NCBI GenBank assembly: GCA_016794625.1
Contig: JAEUGY010000114.1
Span: 142,959 to 206,958, forward strand
Direction: 5' to 3'
Length of the DNA stretch: 64,000 nucleotides
Source of the DNA: Opitutaceae bacterium
GTDB taxonomy: Bacteria > Verrucomicrobiota > Verrucomicrobiia > Opitutales > Opitutaceae
Each line of letters begins with the position of its first letter. Positions within the stretch are counted from its first letter, which is position 1. The notes below the pieces were generated by a model. The model did no database searches, was not told the DNA's origin, and saw only the letters and a program-made list of their open reading frames with translations. The position numbers and the translations under genes were made by a program. This document shows positions 33,671 to 41,968 of this stretch, in pieces.

Positions 33671-34702
33671 CTACTGGGATCGATGACTCGTGCGCGGGCT
33701 GACGCCGATGCCAGGGTGGTCGTTCAGGGTGACACGGCCGTCGACCACCGTGGCGCCGAGGAAGGGGTCGTTGCGGATGAGCAGGGCTCCGTCGAGGTCG
33801 GCCCAGTCGACGAGGGGGGAGAGCTGGGCGGCGGCGGAGATGGCGCAGGAGGTTTCCGTCATGCAGCCGAGCATCGTCTTCAACCCGAGGGCGCGGGCGA
33901 GGGTGATCATGGCATGGGCCTCGCGCAGGCCGGTGCACTTCATCAGCTTGATGTTGATGCCGTCGAACACGCCGGCGAGCCGCGCCACGTCGGCCAGCCG
34001 CTGCACGTTTTCGTCGGCGATGAGGGGCAGGGGACTGCGCTCGCGGAGCCAGGCAGTGTCTTCGAGCTGCTCCTTGGGCATGGGCTGCTCGATGAAGAGC
34101 ACATTGCGGGTCGCGAGCCACTCGATCTTCCGCAGGGCCGTCTCGCGCTCCCGCCAGCCTTGGTTGGCATCGACCGTCAACGGCGTGTCGGTGACGCTCC
34201 TGATGGTCTCGATCAGCTCCTCGTCATTGTCGCGGCCGAGTTTGACCTTGAGGATCTTGTACGGAGCGGCGGCCCGGGTCTTCTCCCGCACGACCTCCGG
34301 GGTATCGATGCCGATCGTGAAGGAGGTCACCGGAGCGCGATGCGGATTCAATCCCCAGATACGGTGCCAGGGGGCGGAGAGGCGGCGACCGATCCAGTCG
34401 TGAAGGGCAATGTCGATCGCGGCCTTGGCTGCGGTATTGCCCGGGGCGAGGGCGTCGATGGCGGGCAGGATTTCCTCGAGGCAGTAGGGATCGGCGAAGC
34501 GCGACAGGTCCACGCGTTGGAAAAAGCGCGTGGCGGTCTCCTGTGATTCGCCGAGGTAGGGCGGCATCGCCGCTTCGCCATAGCCGATCACGCCGTCGCG
34601 CTCGACCTCGACCAGCATGGCCGGCGTGGAGGTGCGCGAGCTGGTGGCGATGGTGAACGCGTGATTCAGCTCGAGGGTGTAGGGTCGGTAGCGCAGGATC
34701 AT
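33671..34702 (-). CDS. Dipeptide (L-Ala-D/L-Glu) epimerase, enolase superfamily
   Basis: A 343-residue enzyme that inverts the Glu in L-Ala-D-Glu released from peptidoglycan. The superfamily acid/base and metal sites are visible: the Lys pair region KILKVKLG, the metal acids in LTVDANQGW, FIEQPMP and IADENV, and the opposite Lys in INIKLMKCTG. The DxD dipeptide-recognition motif appears as WADLDGALLI. ATG 34702 was chosen; upstream in-frame sequence is Ser/Pro/Arg-rich. It starts 10 bases after the stop of the sensor kinase gene, so the two are probably one transcript. It completes the peptide side of the recycling set. Confidence 0.88.
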   Translation of the reverse strand: MILRYRPYTLELNHAFTIATSSRTSTPAMLVEVERDGVIGYGEAAMPPYLGESQETATRFFQRVDLSRFADPYCLEEILPAIDALAPGNTAAKAAIDIALHDWIGRRLSAPWHRIWGLNPHRAPVTSFTIGIDTPEVVREKTRAAAPYKILKVKLGRDNDEELIETIRSVTDTPLTVDANQGWRERETALRKIEWLATRNVLFIEQPMPKEQLEDTAWLRERSPLPLIADENVQRLADVARLAGVFDGINIKLMKCTGLREAHAMITLARALGLKTMLGCMTETSCAISAAAQLSPLVDWADLDGALLIRNDPFLGATVVDGRVTLNDHPGIGVSPRTSHRSQ

Positions 34703-34712
34703 GGAAAGGGAA

Positions 34713-37700
34713 TCAAGGACGGGTGGCAGGCAGGAGGGTGAAGAAGAACGTGGCGCCCTGGTTGACCTGGCCCTCGGCCCAGGTACGGCCACCGTGGCGG
34801 GTCATGATCCGGCGCACATTGGCCAGGCCGATGCCGGTGCCCTCGAACTCGTCGGCGCGGTGCAGGCGCTGAAAGACGCCGAACAACTTGCCCGCATAGC
34901 GCGGGTCGAAGCCCGCACCGTTGTCGCGCACAAAGAAGATGATCCGGCCGTCCTCTTCGCCGCCCACGCCGATCTCAATTTCGGCGGGGGTGCGGCCACG
35001 GGTGTACTTGACCGCGTTCCCCAGCAGATTGACGAACACCTGCGAAAGCATCGCCGGGTCGCCTTGAATACGGGGCAGGGGGGCAATCTTCCAGTGGATC
35101 TCACGATCACCGATCACCGGCTCCAGGCCGCGACGCGTCTCTTCGATCAGGGGAAGGAGGTCGATCGAGGTCTCGTGCATTTCCGCGCGACCCATGCGGG
35201 AGAACGAGAGCAGATCGTCGATCAACTGTCCCATCTCGCGGCTGGCGTTGGCGATGGTGCGGAGGTAGCGGTGACCCTTTTCCGAAAGGACCGCACCGGA
35301 CTCGCGGGTGAGCATCTCAACGAATCCGTGGATATGACGCAGCGGCGCCCTCAGGTCGTGCGATACCGAGTAGGAGAACGCTTCCAACTCCGCATTGGCG
35401 GATTGCAGCTGGCGGTTGATCGACTGAATCTCCTGCGAGCGCTGGTAAACTTCGGCCTCCATCCGTTCGAGACGCAGGCTGACGTTGCCATCGATCGGGC
35501 CTGGGTCGGAGCGCTGGCGCTGCTGCACGAAGGCGGTGACATCCTCGACCCGGTGGATGAGGTAGTCGACATCCCCCTGCGCCGCCACCACCGCCGAGTT
35601 GACGGGACTCCAGTACCGTTCCTCGAACCCGCCGTCCGGTCCCCTCATGTCGTAACGCAGCAACGCCAGGGTGTCGGTCCGGGTCGTCTCCAGCACGCGC
35701 TGCAAGGAGGCGCGCACCTGGCTGGAGCCGGTCGGGGCCGGTGCGGCGGGATTGTCGGGGAAGACCTCGAAAAAATTCCGGTTCATGATGCGCTCGCGGA
35801 GCGTGCGCGTGGCCTGCAGGTACGCGTCGCTGGCCGCCACGATCGTGAAGTCCGGGGTGAGCACGACGTAGAGCCCGGGCAACGATTCGAAAAGGGCACG
35901 GAACTGCTGATGCAGGAGCTCGAAGCGCTTCCGATGCGTGATGTCCCAGTTGATGCCGAGCATGCGCACCGACCGACCTTCGTCGTCCCGCAAGGTCTTT
36001 CCCACCGACTTGATGTGACGAAGCGAGCCGTCCGGTCGAATGATGCGGAATTCCAGGTCGAAGGCTTCGCCCTGACGGAGGGATCGTTCCATCTCGCTGC
36101 GCAGCCGGGCCCGATCGTCCCGGTGCAGCCGCTCCTCCAGGCGCTGGGTGCTGCCCACGAATTCTGCCGTCTCCAGACCGTAGAGACGACACATGGTCTC
36201 GTCGCAATGCAGATGGCCGGACGCCGGATCGAACTCCCAGACTCCCAGCTGGGCCGCCTCGGTGGCGAGGGCGAGGCGGCTGGAAGCCAGGCGAAGCTTT
36301 TCCTCCGCGACCTTGAGCCCGGTGATGTCGGAGAGGATGGCGACGTGCTGGATCGGCTGACCGTCGGGTCCGAGAAACGGCTGGATGGTGGCGTCGACCC
36401 AGAAGTAGGCGCCCGACTTGGTCCGGTTGCGCAGCGTGCCGTTCCAGACCCGTCCCTGGCCCAGGGTGGACCATAGATCGCTGATGAACGACTTGGGATG
36501 CAGCCCCGAATTGACGATGCGGGGATCGCGTCCGATCAACTCCTCACGCGTGTAGCCGGACACGGCGCAGAAGCGGTCGTTGACGAAGGTGATGCGACCC
36601 CGCGGGTCGGTGATCGTGACGAGCGAGTGCTGGTCGAGGGCGACGCGCAGGTCATGCAACTCGCGGTGGGCGGCTTCGATCCGGCGGGCGTTTTCCCGAT
36701 CGATGGAGACGTCGCGGAACACGAGCACGGCCCCCAGGATGCGCCCCGCCGGATCGCGGATGGGAGAGGCGCTGTGGGCGATGCCGTGCTCCCGGCCATC
36801 CTGGGAAATGAGCAGGGTGTGGTTGACCAACTCCTGGGCTTTGCCGTGGGCGATGACCGAGGCGACCGGGATGGAGGCCGGCCGGCGCGTCTTTTCGTGG
36901 AGGACACGGAACACATCCTCAACCGGCCGGCCTCGCGCCTCGGCCAGCGTCCAGCCGGTGAGCTGCTCGGCCACGCGGTTCATGCGCGTGACCCGCGCCT
37001 CGCCGTCGGTGGCGAGCACGCCGTCGCCGATCGACCACAGCGTGACATCGAGATTCCGTTCGCTCGCGCTCAGCGCGTCGATGGCGGAGCGACGGGCGCG
37101 GTAGATTCCGAAACTGATGGCGGCGAGGCCGAACGTGCCTATGCAGCTGGCGATAAAGATGGCGCGCAGTCCGTCGAACAAGTCGTCCCATTCGGCGGCG
37201 GACACCTCCGATGCGATGACAAGAAACTCGTCCTCGGCGAGGATGCGCGGGGTGTCACCCGGGACCCAGTCCCGGGCGGTGATCCGCTGCCAGGTGAAGA
37301 GCCCGCCATGGTGACGCGCCTGACCCGTTGGTGTGGTCCGAATCAGGTCCCAGAGAAGAGGGTCCGATCGGGCGAGACTGGCGTCCTGCCGCCCCGGCAG
37401 CAGAAAGCCCCATTCGTACTGGCGATCGGCGGCGCGGATCCAATACCCCCCGGCGTTGAGCAGCCGGAAACGGCCGGAGAACGGCGCGGTAAGCGACTGG
37501 AGCCGCTCGATCAGACGGCCACCCAGGTAGTTGATGATGAGGATGCCGCGCGACTGCCCGGCCGAGTTGAAGACCGGCACGGCGAAACGCAGCGTGGGCT
37601 TGTGGGGCTCCTCGATGACACCGCTATCCATGTTGAGGTCGAACGCGGACACGTAGAGTTCGCCGGCGGACAGGCTGGAGGAGCGCTGGAAAAACGGACG

Positions 37701-38126
37701 TTCGGCTTTGTCCTGCAGTGCGGCGACCGGTACGATCACCCCCCCTTGGTTGACCCGGAGTGCCTCGCGGCCCGTCTCGTCGATATGACGCACCTTGTCG
37801 AAGTTCGGGTGCAGCCGGCTGACAAACGCCACGCGAGCCTCGGCGCTGGCCCGGTTCGAGCCGGAGGGGTCGTCGAGTACCTTGCGGATGGCGTCGCTGT
37901 CGACGAGGATGCGCAAGGTGTTCACCGTCGCGATCAGTTCCTCCTGACCGGACCGGGTGAGCAGACCAACCCGCATGGCCTCGCGCTCGCGCAGAGCCAG
38001 TTCGATCTGGCGGTGTTCGCGTCGAAACAGGATCCAGCTGATGACCAGCAGCAGGGCAAAAAGCAGGACGAGCGGCAGACCGAAACCCAGGCGGGCGCGG
38101 GCGGGCGCTTCGAGTTGCGAGGTCAT
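34713..38126 (-). CDS. Multi-PAS sensor histidine kinase with dCache-like sensor
   Basis: A 1137-residue kinase. The N-terminal helix (about 14-33) and a second helix (near 330) flank a periplasmic sensor of about 290 residues resembling a Cache domain. Four or more PAS/PAC modules follow, then a long coiled linker (SQEIQSINRQLQSANAELEAFSYS), a phosphoacceptor helix (SVSHDLRAPLRH) and a phytochrome-type HATPase (NLLGNAVKYT, DNGAGFDPRY, GTGIGLANV). There is no receiver or output domain. It is upstream of and nearly touching the dipeptide epimerase gene, which suggests it may sense a wall-derived ligand. No response regulator is nearby. Confidence 0.87.
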   Translation of the reverse strand: MTSQLEAPARARLGFGLPLVLLFALLLVISWILFRREHRQIELALREREAMRVGLLTRSGQEELIATVNTLRILVDSDAIRKVLDDPSGSNRASAEARVAFVSRLHPNFDKVRHIDETGREALRVNQGGVIVPVAALQDKAERPFFQRSSSLSAGELYVSAFDLNMDSGVIEEPHKPTLRFAVPVFNSAGQSRGILIINYLGGRLIERLQSLTAPFSGRFRLLNAGGYWIRAADRQYEWGFLLPGRQDASLARSDPLLWDLIRTTPTGQARHHGGLFTWQRITARDWVPGDTPRILAEDEFLVIASEVSAAEWDDLFDGLRAIFIASCIGTFGLAAISFGIYRARRSAIDALSASERNLDVTLWSIGDGVLATDGEARVTRMNRVAEQLTGWTLAEARGRPVEDVFRVLHEKTRRPASIPVASVIAHGKAQELVNHTLLISQDGREHGIAHSASPIRDPAGRILGAVLVFRDVSIDRENARRIEAAHRELHDLRVALDQHSLVTITDPRGRITFVNDRFCAVSGYTREELIGRDPRIVNSGLHPKSFISDLWSTLGQGRVWNGTLRNRTKSGAYFWVDATIQPFLGPDGQPIQHVAILSDITGLKVAEEKLRLASSRLALATEAAQLGVWEFDPASGHLHCDETMCRLYGLETAEFVGSTQRLEERLHRDDRARLRSEMERSLRQGEAFDLEFRIIRPDGSLRHIKSVGKTLRDDEGRSVRMLGINWDITHRKRFELLHQQFRALFESLPGLYVVLTPDFTIVAASDAYLQATRTLRERIMNRNFFEVFPDNPAAPAPTGSSQVRASLQRVLETTRTDTLALLRYDMRGPDGGFEERYWSPVNSAVVAAQGDVDYLIHRVEDVTAFVQQRQRSDPGPIDGNVSLRLERMEAEVYQRSQEIQSINRQLQSANAELEAFSYSVSHDLRAPLRHIHGFVEMLTRESGAVLSEKGHRYLRTIANASREMGQLIDDLLSFSRMGRAEMHETSIDLLPLIEETRRGLEPVIGDREIHWKIAPLPRIQGDPAMLSQVFVNLLGNAVKYTRGRTPAEIEIGVGGEEDGRIIFFVRDNGAGFDPRYAGKLFGVFQRLHRADEFEGTGIGLANVRRIMTRHGGRTWAEGQVNQGATFFFTLLPATRP

Positions 38127-38226
38127 GCTGGAGGCTTCAGCCTAACAGGAAGTTGCGCAAGTCCAACCGCGCGCGCAAACCGTACCGTTTCATTGACCCA
38201 TCAGCGTTAACCTAAGGTCTTGCAAT

Positions 38227-38335
38227 TGTAGGGCCGGCCCTTGCGGCCGAGCCTCGTTTGTTTCACGCTTCACCTTTCGACCTTCGCTCTTCACCGCTCC
38301 GCGGTGCCGGCGTGCCCGCGAGGGGCAGCCCTACA
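38227..38335. repeat. Palindromic element of the TGTAGGGC family, copy 2
   Basis: A 109-base element with inverted ends matching copy 1 at 27727 and a central segment matching 26696-26722. It fills much of the 271-base gap between two sensor kinase genes. No transposase is nearby, so it would be a non-autonomous element. Confidence 0.8.
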
Positions 38336-38397
38336 TTGAGCAGGCGGAAGCTGTTGAAACGAGGACCATCGATTTCGGTTACGTGAACGCTCCCGGG

Positions 38398-41300
38398 TCA
38401 AGGAGCCGGTTGGTCGAGACACTGACGTAAGATTTCGGTCAGACGACTCAGCTCGTAGGGCTTGGCGAGGAACGCGTAGCGGGTGCGGGCGGCGGCCTCC
38501 CCGGGAGTCAAATCGGTGCTGTAACCGCTGGTCAGCAACACTTTCAGCGCCGGTTTCAGAGCTCGCAGACGTTCGGCCAGCTCGACGCCGGTCATGCCGC
38601 CCGGCATGGCGACGTCGGTGAAGAGCAGATCGATTTCCCCCGGGTATTCCCGCCAGACTCGGAGGGCGTCGTGCCCGTTGACGGCGGGAATGACGGTGTA
38701 GCCCAAGCGTTTGAGGACCCGTAGATTGAGCGACCGCACCACATCCTCATCCTCGACCAGCAGGATGGTCTCGGTGCCCCCGCGACGCTCCGGACGCGCG
38801 GCGGGAGCCACCGGCTCGGCGGAGGCAGGGGCGGCCTCCGGCAGGTAGATCCGGAACGTGCTGCCGACCCCGACCGTGCTTTCGACCGTGATCCAGCCCC
38901 GGTGCTGGTGGATGATGCCATGGACCGAGGCCAGGCCCAGGCCGGTGCCCTTGCCGACGTCCTTGGTCGTGAAAAAGGGCTCGAAGATGTGGGCCAGCAC
39001 CTCCGGCGGCATGCCGCTGCCCGTGTCGGAAATTCGAATACAGACAAAACCGCCGGGACGGGCGCCGGCGTGCCGGCGGGCCTCCTCCTCGTCGATCCGC
39101 ACCCGCTGCGTCTCGAGCGTGAGCACGCCCCCCTGCGGCATGGCGTCGCGGGCGTTCACGCACAGGTTGGTCACCGCCTGGTCGATCAGGGTTGAATCCG
39201 CCTCCACCCAGAGGTGCGGGTCCAGCCGTACCCATTTGACCGTGACGTGTTCGCCCAGCAGCCGGTGCAGCATCTGCAGCAGCTGGTCGAGCGAGAGGTT
39301 CACGTCGAACGTCCGGGTCCGGATCGCCTGCCGGCGGGCGAACATCAGCAGCTGCTCCGTCAGGCGGGCCGCGCGCCGGGCGAGGTTCTCGATCTGGTTG
39401 ACCGGGTGGCTGGAGTCGACCGGCCCGTTCGAGTCGACCTTCAGCAGCTCCACGTTGAGCATGATGCCGAGGAGGATGTTGTTGAAGTCGTGGGCGACGC
39501 CTCCGGCGAGCTGGCCCACCACCTCCATTTTTTGCGACTGCCGCAGCTGCTCCTCGAGTTGCACCCGCGAGGTCACGTCCTGAACCGTCGAGACCATGAG
39601 CTTCTGGTCCGGCAGCGGAATGTTGATGGAGGTGATGAAGCGCCGTTCCCCCGATGGGAGTTCGAGTGGAATCGCGTCCCAGCGCATGCGGTCGGCCTGA
39701 CCGGAGGCAAGACCGGCCATGATGGCCTCGCGGGTGTGGGTCCGTTCGGTGGGATCGCGGAAAACCAGACGAAAGAAGTCGTCCACCGTGTGAAAAGAGC
39801 CCCGGGGCACGCCGTAGATTTCCTCAAAACGGGCGCTGACATAGCGCGACTGGCCGGTTTCCGGATGGAAGACCGCGAAGCCGGTGGGGGCATTCTCCAG
39901 CACCGTTTCGACAAAGCGGGTTTGCTCGCGCAGCCCCCGCTCGGCCGCGACTTTTTCCGTGATGTCGCGCGCAAAGAAGAAGATGACCTCGCGGTCGGCC
40001 AGCGCCAGGTGGTGGGCGTGGATCTCGGCTTCGAACCGGCTCCCGTCGCGACGGCGCATCCGGGTGACAAAGGTGAGGGTGCCGGCTTCGCGCAGCTCGT
40101 CGCGGTAGCGGGGCCAGCGCTCCGGAGTGGCGTGGGTGTCGACCTCGCCAATGTGCAACCGGAGCAGTTCCTCCCGAGTGTAGCCTAGGGTGGAGGCCGC
40201 GAAGTCGTTGACGTCGGCGAAGCGCCCCTCCGGATCGGCCCAGAAGATGGCGAGGGTGGCACGATCGATGGTGGAGCGCGCCAGCCGCTGGGCGGTTTCC
40301 GCGCGCTTGCGTTCCGTCAGATCCATGTTGCAGCCCGAGATGCGCAGCGCGCGACCCGCGTCGTCGCGCACGATATGGGCGCGGGCCAGCACCGGCACCG
40401 CGTGGCCCAGCTTGTGGCGCAGGCGGAACTCGACTTCGAGGGTGATTTGGCGGGAGTTAAACGCGACGGCCAGGGCTGCTTCGACACGTGGCAGGTCGTC
40501 TGGATGGGTCAGTCGCCGCCAGACGTTCGCGTCGGCGGGCGGCTGGCCGGCCTCGTAGCCGAGCATGGCCCACCAACGCGGCGAGTAAAAGATCCGGTCT
40601 TCGATCAAGTCCCAATCCCACCAACCGTCGTTGGTTCCGCGCAGGACCAGCTGGAGTCGGCGCTCGCTCTCGCGCAGGTCGGCCTCGGTTTGGCGGAGCT
40701 GGCTGATGACGATGGCGGGCACCAGGCCGAACAGGGCGAGGATGATCAGCGCCGTTTCCAGTTCCACCGCCTGCGCCAGAGGCGCGAGGTGCTCCATGAC
40801 CACGCTGCCGTGGCCCAGCGCGGAAAAGGTGCCGGCGGTGAGGGCGGTGCCGAGACTCACCAGGGTGACCCCGCGGGTACCGAAGCTGACCGCGGACCAG
40901 ACGATAAACGGCAGCACGAGGTACCGCGGTACGAAGTCGCCGGTGCGTGCGTGCAGGGCGACCAGGGCGACTGAGACCATCAGGCCGATGGCCAGCAGAA
41001 CGGGCTCCCACCTTCGTCGCGGTGGGCTCCACTGAAGGGGCAGGCGCAGGGAATCTCTCCACGCGATGAGGGTGGTGGCCACGAGCAGCGAGCCCAGGGC
41101 GTGGCTCATGAACCACGTGATCCAGGTGGCCACAAACGTGGGTGAATCGAAGTCGTCCACCGCCAGCGATCCCAACGTGGCCGAGAACGGAATGGCGACC
41201 AGCCCGGGGAGCACGACCCAGCCGGCCAGTTCGCGCAAACTGGAAAGCGCCGGCCGCTCGACGACAAAGCGGCGCAGCCCCCAGGCACCGATCACCGCGG

Positions 41301-41634
41301 TGGCGGTGTTGCCGATGAAGATGACAGCGATGGCGGTCAGGGTGCGATGATGGTCGACGACCAGGTCAAACCCCAGCGAGCCGACGGCGGCCGCAGCAAT
41401 CCAGCGCGGCCAGGTGCGCATCTCGGTGAGCAGGAGCACCCCGAGGAAAACTCCGCCCGGCAGCCACAGCCGGCCGATCCGGCCCGACCCGTGCGAGAGC
41501 ACATGCGTGAGCATGGCCGCGGCGAAGTAGGCCGCGGCGAAGGCGGCCAGTGCCGGCCACGCAGCCGCGGGCCGGTCGCTGAGGGAGGCCGGGGACCGAT
41601 GCTCGTCCTCCGTTCCGGTCGGGGACGGAGTCAT
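38398..41634 (-). CDS. MASE1-type hybrid sensor histidine kinase
   Basis: A 1078-residue membrane sensor. An N-terminal block of about eight helices (residues 25-310) resembles the MASE1 integral-membrane sensor. Three PAS/PAC modules follow (first with DGWWDWDLIEDRIFYSPRWW), then HisKA (LAGGVAHDFNNILLGI), HATPase (NARDAMPQGG, GSGMPPEV, GKGTGLGLASVHG) and a C-terminal receiver with the phospho-Asp in DLLFTDVAMPGG. The receiver is probably a phosphorelay stage, since no output domain exists. It does not touch its neighbours and looks monocistronic. The ligand is unknown. Confidence 0.88.
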   Translation of the reverse strand: MTPSPTGTEDEHRSPASLSDRPAAAWPALAAFAAAYFAAAMLTHVLSHGSGRIGRLWLPGGVFLGVLLLTEMRTWPRWIAAAAVGSLGFDLVVDHHRTLTAIAVIFIGNTATAVIGAWGLRRFVVERPALSSLRELAGWVVLPGLVAIPFSATLGSLAVDDFDSPTFVATWITWFMSHALGSLLVATTLIAWRDSLRLPLQWSPPRRRWEPVLLAIGLMVSVALVALHARTGDFVPRYLVLPFIVWSAVSFGTRGVTLVSLGTALTAGTFSALGHGSVVMEHLAPLAQAVELETALIILALFGLVPAIVISQLRQTEADLRESERRLQLVLRGTNDGWWDWDLIEDRIFYSPRWWAMLGYEAGQPPADANVWRRLTHPDDLPRVEAALAVAFNSRQITLEVEFRLRHKLGHAVPVLARAHIVRDDAGRALRISGCNMDLTERKRAETAQRLARSTIDRATLAIFWADPEGRFADVNDFAASTLGYTREELLRLHIGEVDTHATPERWPRYRDELREAGTLTFVTRMRRRDGSRFEAEIHAHHLALADREVIFFFARDITEKVAAERGLREQTRFVETVLENAPTGFAVFHPETGQSRYVSARFEEIYGVPRGSFHTVDDFFRLVFRDPTERTHTREAIMAGLASGQADRMRWDAIPLELPSGERRFITSINIPLPDQKLMVSTVQDVTSRVQLEEQLRQSQKMEVVGQLAGGVAHDFNNILLGIMLNVELLKVDSNGPVDSSHPVNQIENLARRAARLTEQLLMFARRQAIRTRTFDVNLSLDQLLQMLHRLLGEHVTVKWVRLDPHLWVEADSTLIDQAVTNLCVNARDAMPQGGVLTLETQRVRIDEEEARRHAGARPGGFVCIRISDTGSGMPPEVLAHIFEPFFTTKDVGKGTGLGLASVHGIIHQHRGWITVESTVGVGSTFRIYLPEAAPASAEPVAPAARPERRGGTETILLVEDEDVVRSLNLRVLKRLGYTVIPAVNGHDALRVWREYPGEIDLLFTDVAMPGGMTGVELAERLRALKPALKVLLTSGYSTDLTPGEAAARTRYAFLAKPYELSRLTEILRQCLDQPAP

Positions 41635-41968
41635 GACGCGGATACCGGTCCCGGTCCGGACGCCCCTGCGCTCCTTGCGTATTCATCTCTCCGATGCACA
41701 CGGGGATCCCGGTGACGGCCGGGCGTGGCGGGATCGGCAGGGGAAAGGAACGACACGAGGAAAAGGCGACGCAGGATCGGAACGGTTTAGCGGGCCCGCC
41801 TCCATCCAGGCAAGCCTAGGCCGGCGCCGTTCCGGGCTGCGATTGCACCCTGCACGGTGAGCCCACGGCGGCACGGATCGACGCTCGCAAGTCACCTGCG
41901 CACGGCCCGGCGCGGTGCGGTCCGGGCGGACCGTCGAACGCCGCCGGATTGCATTCTCTCCCCGCGGC
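41635..41968. other. Intergenic region with one hairpin
   Basis: These 334 bases lie between the symporter stop and the MASE1 kinase start. They contain no gene. CGGTCC-GGGC-GGACCG at 41918-41933 is a perfect 6-bp hairpin 36 bases beyond the symporter stop, without a T tract. The rest should hold the kinase promoter, but I see no convincing boxes. Confidence 0.4.
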
